The translations under genes were made by a program, and so were the position numbers. Positions 31,578-39,733 of a stretch of 64,000 bases of DNA are shown here, in pieces. How positions within the stretch are numbered: the stretch's first letter is position 1; every line of letters begins with the position of its first letter. This DNA is from Bacteroidota bacterium (GTDB taxonomy: Bacteria; Bacteroidota; Bacteroidia; Bacteroidales; JACABE01). The notes beneath the pieces were generated by a model. It was not told the origin of the DNA. It ran no database searches and saw only the letters and a list, made by a program, of their open reading frames with translations. The DNA lies in NCBI GenBank assembly GCA_026391675.1, contig JAPLDQ010000004.1:1-64000 (forward strand), read 5' to 3'.

Positions 31578-33548
31578 TTATTTTACTAATTTCTTTTTCA
31601 TGCTTATTACTGACTGGCTGGATTGAAGCATGGAGAAACTATAGGTTTTCATACTATCAGCCAGCATTTTATTTTCCTTTATATAATCCCGGGTATCCTG
31701 ATTTCTGAATTTGTACAAACTCTCGCTGCCTGAAGTCCGGTAAATATAAAAGAATTCATCATTGATACAGCCAATTTTATCATCTGCACTGAAATACATA
31801 TAGGGACGTTTTTCCCTTAACAGATCAATACCTGCAGTACTATTGGTGTATGGATAACCCAAAATGCCCATTACTGTCGGGAATACATCTGTCTGACCAC
31901 CAGGGTTTTTAATGCTTTTAGCTTCTTTAATTAATTTAGGTGCATATATAATCAATGGAATATGATTATAGGAAAGCGGCATATCATAGGCATTGCTTCC
32001 CACTATACCACCATGGTCAGCAAGGAAAACGAAAATAGTATTATCAAACCAGGGTTGTTTTTCTGCCAGTGAAATAAAATGGCGGATGGACCAGTCGGCA
32101 TATTCAACAATACCTTCTCTCGTATCTTTGTTTTTCGCTTTAAAATCTATATTTGAAGGTATAATGTAAGGTCCGTGGTCGCTGGCCGTCATAAAGCATG
32201 CAAAAAACGGCTTATTTTTTTTGTTTAAATCGTTTAAAACAGGGATAGCATATTCAAACATATAATGGTCAGGAACACCCAATGTACTCAAGACCATATC
32301 TGAAGGATAATCCTTTTGTGAAATAATATTGTCAAATGCATTGGCATGCAGAAAGCCCGAAACATTGTCAAACTGTTCGTCGTGTGTGGTGATATAGATA
32401 GAATGATAATTGAAGTTTTTCAGTGTATTGGAGAAACCATTGAACTGGGGAATTATTGTACCGTTCATCGGATGCTGTTTAAGCTGGGCGGGGTAGGAGA
32501 ACAGTGTGGAGAAAATGCCGTTAAAGGTATGTATACCTGCAGAATAAAAATTTTCAAAGCAATAGGCATGATTGGCAATACTGTCTAAAAATGGTGTAAG
32601 TTGTGCAGGGTTGCCGTATCTTGTCATTTTATTTGCCGACATACTTTCCATCAATACAACTACAACATTGGCAGCATGCGGATGTTCTTCACCCTTAATT
32701 TCCCTGACAAAGGGAATTTTGCTGTTGGTTATATGCATATATTGGTTGGCATTTCTGATGGCAGTTTCATCGTCCATCAGATGAAATATTTCATTGGTTG
32801 GATTTATTTTGTCAATATAGCTTTGAATAAAAGTATATACTGGATTTAAGCCCAACTGATTGGGAAAAGCATAATTTGAGAAATAGGCAGTACCCACTTT
32901 TATTGGTGATTTCTTTTCAATACGGCCGCGAATGCCTAAAAATAATAGTGACAGTGCTATTATTGAAAATGAAAATTGTTTGATAAAAAACCTGATTTTT
33001 GATAATGTATGCTGATTGTCAGTTTGCTGTAAAACTTTCTTTTTTATTTTTTTTAAAACTATAATAAATCCGATGCAGACCACTAAAAATACAAATAAGT
33101 AAATGAGATAACTCATTTCTTCAAAAATCATTTTAAAACCAAATGAGGCATTTTGCATCCAGCTGAGCACAACAATGGTTAATCGGGAGAAATAATAGTT
33201 AAAGAATGGAATATCAATGGCACAAATCAGAAAAGCCAGTAAATACAGTATTAAGATGAAGTAATGCAGCGTTTTGTAAACAAGATTTTTGTTAAAACTG
33301 AAAAAAGATAATACCGACAATATCAATAAAGGGAAAAACAAAATATAGCCGGAAATAACGGTATCAAACCGCCATCCCATAAAAAAAGCCTTGCTTATTA
33401 ATATGAATTTATCAGGAAGTATCTGTAATTGTTTTAATTCAGTAAAGAAAAGTAAGAGCCGGAACAAGGTGAAAAATGCAATTCCGCTCAGATAAATGAG
33501 TGCGGTGTATCTGATGTGTAATGGTAACTTCGATAGCAGTTTTTTCAT
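31578..33548 (-). CDS. LTA synthase-like membrane sulfatase (alkaline-phosphatase superfamily)
   Basis: 656 aa. Five hydrophobic segments in the first 205 residues, then an extracytoplasmic sulfatase-type domain. The metal-binding Glu301 is in LMESMSANKM, the nucleophile Thr341 in SAGIHTFNGIF, and the later metal site in LADHGG. The family transfers or hydrolyses phosphoglycerol or phosphoethanolamine; in Gram-negative bacteria it usually modifies lipid A or glycans. Substrate unknown. A paralogue lies at 57.7-59.6 kb. The 5' flank is a TAACCAA/TAACTTAA array. Confidence 0.9.
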   Translation of the reverse strand: MKKLLSKLPLHIRYTALIYLSGIAFFTLFRLLLFFTELKQLQILPDKFILISKAFFMGWRFDTVISGYILFFPLLILSVLSFFSFNKNLVYKTLHYFILILYLLAFLICAIDIPFFNYYFSRLTIVVLSWMQNASFGFKMIFEEMSYLIYLFVFLVVCIGFIIVLKKIKKKVLQQTDNQHTLSKIRFFIKQFSFSIIALSLLFLGIRGRIEKKSPIKVGTAYFSNYAFPNQLGLNPVYTFIQSYIDKINPTNEIFHLMDDETAIRNANQYMHITNSKIPFVREIKGEEHPHAANVVVVLMESMSANKMTRYGNPAQLTPFLDSIANHAYCFENFYSAGIHTFNGIFSTLFSYPAQLKQHPMNGTIIPQFNGFSNTLKNFNYHSIYITTHDEQFDNVSGFLHANAFDNIISQKDYPSDMVLSTLGVPDHYMFEYAIPVLNDLNKKNKPFFACFMTASDHGPYIIPSNIDFKAKNKDTREGIVEYADWSIRHFISLAEKQPWFDNTIFVFLADHGGIVGSNAYDMPLSYNHIPLIIYAPKLIKEAKSIKNPGGQTDVFPTVMGILGYPYTNSTAGIDLLREKRPYMYFSADDKIGCINDEFFYIYRTSGSESLYKFRNQDTRDYIKENKMLADSMKTYSFSMLQSSQSVISMKKKLVK

Positions 33549-33690
33549 CAGATTTTGTGGATTAGGAATTGGTTATTGGTTATTGGTTATTGGTTAATAA
33601 GTTATTAAGTTATTAAGTTATTACTGCTAAAAAACAATTCATAATTCATAACTCATAACTTATAATTTATAACTTTTCACTTTATGAACT
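33549..33690. repeat. Back-to-back arrays between purC and the sulfatase
   Basis: On the minus (coding) strand, about 19 nt after the purC stop, it reads AGTTATAAATTATAAGTTAT-GAGTTATG units; beyond a short gap it turns into TAACTTAATAACTTAATAAC and AACCAATAACCAAT units leading to the sulfatase start. The two halves are inverted relative to each other. Confidence 0.9.
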
Positions 33691-34638
33691 TTACAAACTC
33701 TTCAGACAAGCATTTATATTAGCTTCAACTCTTTTAACAACATCAGTAACATCACTTTTCTGGAATTTTTCTCCGGTAATGTTTTCATAAAGTTCAATGT
33801 ATCTTTCTGAAACCTGATTGATAAATTCATCTGTCATTTCAGGAACCTTTTCACCGTCTCTGCCCTGGAACCCATTTTCCATCAGCCATTCACGGACAAA
33901 TTCCTTTGAAAGCTGTTTCTGTTTCTCTCCTTTCGCCTGGCGTTCGGCATAGCCATCAGCATAAAAATAGCGGGAAGAATCTGGGGTATGAATTTCGTCA
34001 ATTAAATAAATTTTTCCTTCAAATTTCCCGAATTCATATTTGGTATCAACCAGAATTAACCCCATTTTATTTGCAATTTCACTGCCTCTGTTAAAAATGG
34101 CAAGAGTATATTTTTCCAGCATTTCATAATCTTCCTTGCTGACCAGTTCCAATGAAATGATTTCTTCTTTTGAAATATCTTCATCATGACCAATAACTGC
34201 TTTGGTTGTTGGTGTAATAATAGGCTGAGGGAATTTATCATTTTCCTTCATACCGTCAGGCATGGCAACACCACAAATACTGCGTTTGCCTTCTTTATAT
34301 TCGCGCCAGGCATGACCTGACAAATAACCCCTGACAACCATTTCAACCTTGAAAGGATCACAGAATCTGCCAACTGTAACCATAGGATCCGGAACAGCAA
34401 TTTTCCAGTTTGGAACAATATCAACGGTTGCATCCAGTGCTTTTGCAGCAATCTGGTTCAGTACCTGACCTTTGTAAGGAATACCTTTGGGTAAAACTAC
34501 ATCAAAAGCTGAAATACGGTCACTTACAACCATTACCAGATGTTTGTTGCCGATATTATAAACGTCTCTTACTTTTCCAATGTATAGATCTTTTTGATTC
34601 GGAAAATTAAATTTTGTTGAGGTAATTGCGTTGCTCAT
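33691..34638 (-). CDS. purC: SAICAR synthase
   Basis: 315 aa, the longer PurC form common in Bacteroidota. Catalyses ATP-dependent joining of CAIR and aspartate in purine synthesis. [43 protein letters not shown], and the Asp/Glu-rich [20 protein letters not shown] then HTPDSSRY match the family. CAAAATTA at 34690-34697 on the + strand is a candidate minus-strand -7 box (TAATTTTG), 52 nt upstream. purL lies 20 kb away, so the pathway genes are scattered. Confidence 0.97.
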   Translation of the reverse strand: MSNAITSTKFNFPNQKDLYIGKVRDVYNIGNKHLVMVVSDRISAFDVVLPKGIPYKGQVLNQIAAKALDATVDIVPNWKIAVPDPMVTVGRFCDPFKVEMVVRGYLSGHAWREYKEGKRSICGVAMPDGMKENDKFPQPIITPTTKAVIGHDEDISKEEIISLELVSKEDYEMLEKYTLAIFNRGSEIANKMGLILVDTKYEFGKFEGKIYLIDEIHTPDSSRYFYADGYAERQAKGEKQKQLSKEFVREWLMENGFQGRDGEKVPEMTDEFINQVSERYIELYENITGEKFQKSDVTDVVKRVEANINACLKSL

Positions 34639-34843
34639 ATTAATTTGATTATTATTTGTTTGAGAAAAATTGTGCCGAATTCAGGTCCGCAAAATTAAAG
34701 AAAATAAACAAATTTTAATAGCTAAAGTTAATTCAAAGATTAAATTTCATTATACTAAATCCTATTGCATCAGAATATTGTATCTGTTAATAAATTTGTA
34801 CAAGCATTAATTCCATGCAAAATTCATAACTCATAACTCATAA

Positions 34844-35602
34844 CTATTCCCCGTTATTCATAAACCCTGCCTTTTCTATCACTTTTAAAAATGAATTTGA
34901 AAAAGCAATATTATCTTTCTTTGTATAGCGTTTATTGGTAAATATTTGAGCCAGGTTATCCAGTTTATTTTCTTCAATTAATGCCTGTGTCTGTGCTAAA
35001 GCTTCTTTTTCCTTGTAAATATCATCAATGGTTTCTGCAGAATAATCCTGGTAATATTCGTTATGTACTATGCCTTTATATGGTAAACGGTCAACCAGCT
35101 CCGGCGCTTCATCAGGATAACCGATAACCAGTGTGGTAATTGGTACTACATCCTTAGGACAATTGAAGAATTCAATGATTTTATCAGCCATATAGGTTGT
35201 TGTTCCGAGATAGCATATCCCTAAACCAAAGGATTCTGCTGAAACAGCGATATTCTGCGCTACCAGCAATGCATCAATAGTTGCAGTCATAAATGAAAGG
35301 AAATTATCATAGCCGGGTTCAGCATTTCTTTGTCTGCACCATTTGTTAAAGCGGTTAAAATCAGCACAAATGGTTAAAATAACGGGGGCCTGTTTTACCA
35401 TGGCCTGTCCGAAATGATAGTTGCAAAGTTCATCCTTGCGTTGTTGGTCTTTTGTAACAATAATGCTGTAAACCTGCATATTCCCGGTAGTAGAAGCACG
35501 AAATCCGGCTTCCAGAATTTGATTTAAAATATTTTCTTCGATTTCTTTTGTTTTGTATTTTCTTATCGAACGGTGTTCGAGTAAGCATTGCATTGTATCC
35601 AT
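34844..35602 (-). CDS. Nitroreductase family FMN protein (NfsA/FRP-like)
   Basis: 252 aa. LLEHRSIRKYKTKEI at the N-terminus is the FMN phosphate-binding start. YLGTTTYMADKIIEFFNCP then KDVVPITTLVIGYPDEAPE matches the NADPH-dependent flavin reductase/NfsA group, and the C-terminal extension (about 185-252) is typical for it. Possible role in quinone or nitro-compound reduction. Stop TAG is the start of TAGTTATGAGTTATGAG; CTTATAACTCAT repeats lie just before the ATG. Confidence 0.9.
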   Translation of the reverse strand: MDTMQCLLEHRSIRKYKTKEIEENILNQILEAGFRASTTGNMQVYSIIVTKDQQRKDELCNYHFGQAMVKQAPVILTICADFNRFNKWCRQRNAEPGYDNFLSFMTATIDALLVAQNIAVSAESFGLGICYLGTTTYMADKIIEFFNCPKDVVPITTLVIGYPDEAPELVDRLPYKGIVHNEYYQDYSAETIDDIYKEKEALAQTQALIEENKLDNLAQIFTNKRYTKKDNIAFSNSFLKVIEKAGFMNNGE

Positions 35603-35652
35603 GTATTTTAGTTATAAGTTATAAGATATGAGTTATAAGTTTTTTTTGTTAG

Positions 35653-36330
35653 CTATCTCTTTATTCTCTTTATTATTTTTTCGTTATTCAATTCTCTGAG
35701 CGCATCTTTTGCTATCCATTGCGCTGTTTTATTTTTGTTTTTCAGTAATTCATCAATACATTTAAGGGCTTCTGATCTCAGGAAATGACTTCTTTTTCCT
35801 GTCTGCCGTAAAGCCCAGTTAACCGCTTTTCTTACATAATTCCGCTCATCATTGGCATGCTTTAGCATAAGCGGGAAGAATTGTAGAAATTTATCATCAT
35901 CAGCTTTTTTATCGCCCGTGGCTAAGCAGGCCATTAAGGTAAATCCGGCTCTCTTTGTAAATTCATGATTGGATGATGTCCATGCAATGGATTTATCATA
36001 AGCTAAAGCTGTATATCTGAATAGATTGCTGCAGCATTGGTCGCAAACATCCCAGGAGTCAAAATCCTTAACCCAGTTATCCATTAATCCGGATGTGATT
36101 TTTTTATTTTCAGCTATCATTGATGCCAATATTCTTGTTTCATGATAAGCTGCCTGCCATAAATCTTCTGCTAATGCCTGGTTTTTACCACATTCCTTTG
36201 CTATTTTCCGCAATTCAACCATAGAAATTCCAAAAGCATTTGCAGTATTGATGCCAAATCGCGCCATCCCTTCCAGTGATTTCTCGTTTCTTAATGATTT
36301 CAGTCTTTTTATTAATTGTTCTGCTTCCAT
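35653..36330 (-). CDS. AlkD-like DNA alkylation repair protein
   Basis: 225 aa, all-helical HEAT-like repeats. RFGINTANAFGISMVELRKIAKE, LWQAAYHETRILASMIAENKK, SWDVCDQCCSNLF, FTKRAGFTLMACLA and NYVRKAVNWALRQTGKRS match the AlkD/AlkC family, which removes bulky N3/N7-alkyl purines. The WD...K pattern around the active site is consistent. Starts 3 nt after the stop of the DUF6427 gene: a clear two-gene operon by position. Confidence 0.92.
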   Translation of the reverse strand: MEAEQLIKRLKSLRNEKSLEGMARFGINTANAFGISMVELRKIAKECGKNQALAEDLWQAAYHETRILASMIAENKKITSGLMDNWVKDFDSWDVCDQCCSNLFRYTALAYDKSIAWTSSNHEFTKRAGFTLMACLATGDKKADDDKFLQFFPLMLKHANDERNYVRKAVNWALRQTGKRSHFLRSEALKCIDELLKNKNKTAQWIAKDALRELNNEKIIKRIKR

Positions 36331-36333
36331 ATT

Positions 36334-37308
36334 TTATGATAAAAAATTATATAGGCAACATCCAAAAAACAGGAAATATATTATTTCTGCTATTATCAGT
36401 CTGTTAATCTGTAATACATAATTACTGAAAAAGAAAGAAAAAGGAATAAAAAACAGACATATATGAAAGATGAAAAAATCCTGAACAAAAAAGAAAGATA
36501 TAAATGTCAGCAATAAAAACAACAGCAATACAATGATATATTTACGGTAATAAATTTGTTTTTCGCTGATTGTTGATAAAATTTTAAAGATTGAAATCAA
36601 TAATAAAATACCCAAAACACCTAAGATTATCGATGTATTTAATGCAAAATGAGGAAAATGTATTTTAAGATGAATGAAATAAAGTTGATATTGCAACAAC
36701 TTGGTTTTCAGCACATCCGTCATAAAATAATAACTGAAAACTAAGATATAAGGCGTCATGAATCCTATCATACTGATGAGCCATTCTCTCCATTTTAACA
36801 GGCTTAAAACCAGAAAACTGAACCAGATAAACAGTATAAAAAGAATGAAAGGAAAATAAAACAAAGAAGCAATAGCAGCTAAAAAAGTTGCATTAAATAC
36901 TTTTTCGTAGTTTTCAACATTATTGTATAAGGATAAAAGAATATGCAAAACTATGATAATGAACAGATTCCCTATCAGCAACGGATGAAAGTTCTGATAA
37001 CTGCTAAAACTGCTCATCAGTAATACATAAACCAAAGAGGGAAGTAAACTGTTTTTCGGCATTAAATCATGTGATGATAACAGGTTTTTGAGAATCAATG
37101 CCTGAAATATAAGCAGGATGAAGCTAATCAGTATTTTAACGTAAGGCATACCTTTCAGCATATACTGAAAGATATCAAACAAAGGTGCATTTACCGGTGA
37201 ATAGTTTACTTCAACTGCATTAAATGCCCTAATCCAGATTAAAACAGATATTATAAGGAAAAATATAAGCTGAAAGAGGTAATCAGATTTAAAAATTCTG
37301 GTAAACAT
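36334..37308 (-). CDS. DUF6427 family integral membrane protein
   Basis: 324 aa from ATG 37308 (MFTRIFKSDYLFQLIFF); the frame is open seven codons earlier without a plausible reason to start there. At least eight hydrophobic helices. SPVNAPLFDIFQYML, LLIGNLFIIIVLHILLSLYN, VFNATFLAAIASLFYFPFIL and LLKWREWLISMIGFMTPYI fit DUF6427, an inner-membrane family of unknown function in Bacteroidota. Followed after 3 nt by the AlkD-like gene. Confidence 0.82.
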   Translation of the reverse strand: MFTRIFKSDYLFQLIFFLIISVLIWIRAFNAVEVNYSPVNAPLFDIFQYMLKGMPYVKILISFILLIFQALILKNLLSSHDLMPKNSLLPSLVYVLLMSSFSSYQNFHPLLIGNLFIIIVLHILLSLYNNVENYEKVFNATFLAAIASLFYFPFILFILFIWFSFLVLSLLKWREWLISMIGFMTPYILVFSYYFMTDVLKTKLLQYQLYFIHLKIHFPHFALNTSIILGVLGILLLISIFKILSTISEKQIYYRKYIIVLLLFLLLTFISFFFVQDFFIFHICLFFIPFSFFFSNYVLQINRLIIAEIIYFLFFGCCLYNFLS

Positions 37309-37505
37309 TATGCATGAATTTGACTGCAAACTTAGTAAAAAGTTATGAATTATGAATTATGAGTTATGAGATATTGAATTTTTCAGACAAAACATCTTAT
37401 ACCGAATATTTTTTGAAAAATTATATACACATCGGATAAAAATATTATATATTTGCAATATCATTTTGATATCATATTAATATTAATCTTTAAATTTTTA
37501 ACACC

Positions 37506-38360
37506 ATGAGTCAGGAAAAATTTTCAACCCCGTCATCAGGTTTTCTGATGCTTTTTGCAATTTTATCTTTTATCGTTTTATCCATACTTGGAATGGTTTT
37601 ACTGGAACAATTCTGGATGGTTGCTATTATCATTATTGCTGTGTTTTGTTTACCGGGATTTATCATTGTTAATCCGAACGAATCCAATGTGCTGGTATTA
37701 TTTGGAAAATACAAGGGAACAATTCACGATAACGGTTTCTTTTGGGTAAATCCATTCTACACCAAAAAAAGATTTTCATTAAGGGCACGTAACCTCAATA
37801 ACGACCCTATTAAAGTAAATGATAAACTTGGAAACCCTATTATGATTGGTATTGTATTGGTATGGAGAATCAGGGATACATTTAAATCTGCATTTGATGT
37901 GGATAATTACGAGCATTTTGTTCAGATCCAGAGCGAATCAGCTATCAGAAAATTAGCCGGTACCTATGCTTATGATGATATTGAAGATGCTGATGCTACG
38001 GTTACACTTCGCTCGGGAGGAGAAGAAGTAAATGTTTTGCTGGAAAAAGAACTGGCAGAGCGTCTTGATATTGCAGGTATAGAAGTAATTGAAGCCAGAA
38101 TCAGTTATCTGGCCTATGCACAGGAAATAGCAGGAGCTATGTTGCGTCGTCAGCAGGCTACAGCTATTGTTTCAGCCAGATTTAAAATAGTGGAAGGTGC
38201 CGTAAGCATGGTAGAAATGGCACTGGAACAGTTGTCAGTCAAAAAAATCATCGATCTGGACGAAGATAAAAAAGCAGCCATGGTAAGCAATCTGATGGTA
38301 GTCCTGTGTTCTGATAAAGATGCCAGCCCTGTAGTAAACACCGGAACCTTGCATCAATAA
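37506..38360 (+). CDS. SPFH/band 7 domain membrane protein
   Basis: 284 aa. Two N-terminal hydrophobic segments (about 13-31 and 35-54) precede the SPFH domain: GFIIVNPNESNVLVLFGKYKG, FFWVNPFYTKKRFSLRARNL, IGIVLVWRIRDTFKSAFDVDNYE, LDIAGIEVIEARISYLAYAQEIAGAML. It probably forms flotillin-like membrane rings; function in bacteria is uncertain. TATATTTG (37448-37455) is a perfect -7 box. An Arc-type DNA-binding protein starts 8 nt after the stop, a pairing I recall as recurrent. Confidence 0.95.
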   Translation: MSQEKFSTPSSGFLMLFAILSFIVLSILGMVLLEQFWMVAIIIIAVFCLPGFIIVNPNESNVLVLFGKYKGTIHDNGFFWVNPFYTKKRFSLRARNLNNDPIKVNDKLGNPIMIGIVLVWRIRDTFKSAFDVDNYEHFVQIQSESAIRKLAGTYAYDDIEDADATVTLRSGGEEVNVLLEKELAERLDIAGIEVIEARISYLAYAQEIAGAMLRRQQATAIVSARFKIVEGAVSMVEMALEQLSVKKIIDLDEDKKAAMVSNLMVVLCSDKDASPVVNTGTLHQ

Positions 38361-38368
38361 GCAAGCTG

Positions 38369-38524
38369 ATGCCAAAAAAAGCATTTGTTATCCGCATTGA
38401 CCAGGAATTGCTGGAAAGTATCGAAAAATGGGCTGCCGATGAATTCCGGAGCTGCAATGGTCAGTTTGAATGGATTATTACCAAAGCATTAAAAGATGCG
38501 GGAAGGTATAAGGTGAAGAAATAG
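38369..38524 (+). CDS. Arc-family ribbon-helix-helix DNA-binding protein (51 aa)
   Basis: Short gene: MPKKAFVIRIDQELLESIEK followed by WAADEFRSCNGQFEWIITKA and LKDAGRYKVKK. The beta strand AFVIRI, helix with WAADE, then NGQ-FEW-IITKAL is the Arc/MetJ fold, RSCNGQ(F/I)E being the Arc-family turn. Starts 8 nt after the SPFH gene, so almost surely co-translated. The beta strand residues suggest DNA contact; targets unknown. Stop TAG opens a TTATGAG/TTATAAG array of six to seven units (38522-38567). Confidence 0.88.
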   Translation: MPKKAFVIRIDQELLESIEKWAADEFRSCNGQFEWIITKALKDAGRYKVKK

Positions 38525-38624
38525 TTATGAGTTATGAGTTATAAGTTATAAGTTATAAGTTATAAGTGTTGTAGGGGTTTCAGGACTTTGAGCGAAGTCG
38601 GAATACCCTGAAAAAACAAAAAAA

Positions 38625-39095
38625 TTATAATTGTCTGATTTGAACTCCATAATCAAACTGCAGGTCTTCGTGGAGGCTGGCTAAGGCTTTATTTATTTTC
38701 AGGAGTTGGCGTTGGTAAATGTTTCCCAATACTGCATTTTCTGTTAAAGGAAGTGCTGTATTCTTTAATAATTTACAAAAATAGAGAAGGAGTTCAACTT
38801 CTGTTTGTTTAGCACCGGAGTATTTAATGAATTTATTGCTAGTACGGAGTATTTTCCTTATGTTTTTCTTTGCCAGATAGGCATTGGTTTTATTTATTTC
38901 TGCAAATAATTCGTCGAGGAGGCTCTTAACATTTTCAATATATGTATTTTCATCATTGGCTTCAAATAAAAGATAATTCAGCAGCTCTTTGTTCTCTTTA
39001 CGGAATTTAGCCATTTGTAAGCAAACTTCCTGTATCCTGGCAGGATGTAGTAAGCTCAGTTCTGTTTTAATTTCTTTTAAGCTTGCTGTTTTCAT
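38625..39095 (-). CDS. Conserved helical cytoplasmic protein, unknown function
   Basis: 156 aa. No signal peptide or membrane segment; nearly all helix. HPARIQEVCLQMAKFRKENK-ELLNYLLFEA and YLAKKNIRKILRTSNKFIKYSG look like conserved patches of a nameless Bacteroidota family. Sits directly after the region converging with the SPFH/Arc pair. No functional inference is justified. Confidence 0.75.
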   Translation of the reverse strand: MKTASLKEIKTELSLLHPARIQEVCLQMAKFRKENKELLNYLLFEANDENTYIENVKSLLDELFAEINKTNAYLAKKNIRKILRTSNKFIKYSGAKQTEVELLLYFCKLLKNTALPLTENAVLGNIYQRQLLKINKALASLHEDLQFDYGVQIRQL

Positions 39096-39213
39096 TTTAT
39101 CTTGCTTATTATGCCACTATGATATTTTGATGTATACTAGTATAATTTCTCTATTAATTAAATATTAAATAACACCAAATTACCAAATTACAGCATCAGT
39201 AACAAAAAACAAT

Positions 39214-39564
39214 TTACTCTGAAAATGATCCAACTTTAATTTCATTTTTATCTTTATCAATAATAAATCCGGTTTTTGCCGAATCATTTATATCCGTTTG
39301 CGAATTAGCTTTTAACTCCTTAAAGCTCACATTAAAATCGATGAAATTAAGTTTTCCAATACTATCAAAAGTTGTTTTGTTGAATACAATAATTACATCT
39401 TTCAATTTTTGATTTTCTTTAATACTGTCCAAATCTGCAGCTGTTTGTTGATTTGTGAAAACAACCTTAATTATTGCATCATTAATTTGATTCTTTGATT
39501 TACATGATAGCATTCCAACAATTATTATAACTGCCAGCATTAGAATTAAAGATTTATTTTTCAT
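39214..39564 (-). CDS. Small lipoprotein, unknown function
   Basis: 116 aa with a lipoprotein signal: MKNKSLILMLAVIIIVGMLSC, Cys21 in MLSC. The mature part is Ser/Asp/Lys-rich with a weak beta pattern (VIIVFNKTTFDSIGKLNFIDF). AT-rich and unrecognised, likely a lineage-specific envelope lipoprotein. An AATTTACTCTGAAAATGATC tail carries the stop. Confidence 0.65.
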   Translation of the reverse strand: MKNKSLILMLAVIIIVGMLSCKSKNQINDAIIKVVFTNQQTAADLDSIKENQKLKDVIIVFNKTTFDSIGKLNFIDFNVSFKELKANSQTDINDSAKTGFIIDKDKNEIKVGSFSE

Positions 39565-39733
39565 TTACTGATTTTTTATACTGTTTTTGGACAAATATAA
39601 ACAATAAAATAATAAAATTACAAAAATTACTAAAACAATATTAAATTATTGAAAAACAGAATTATATAACCAATAATTATTTATTTTTCCTGATCGCTAT
39701 ATTGCCTCATCAGCGCATCACCGCATTATCGCA

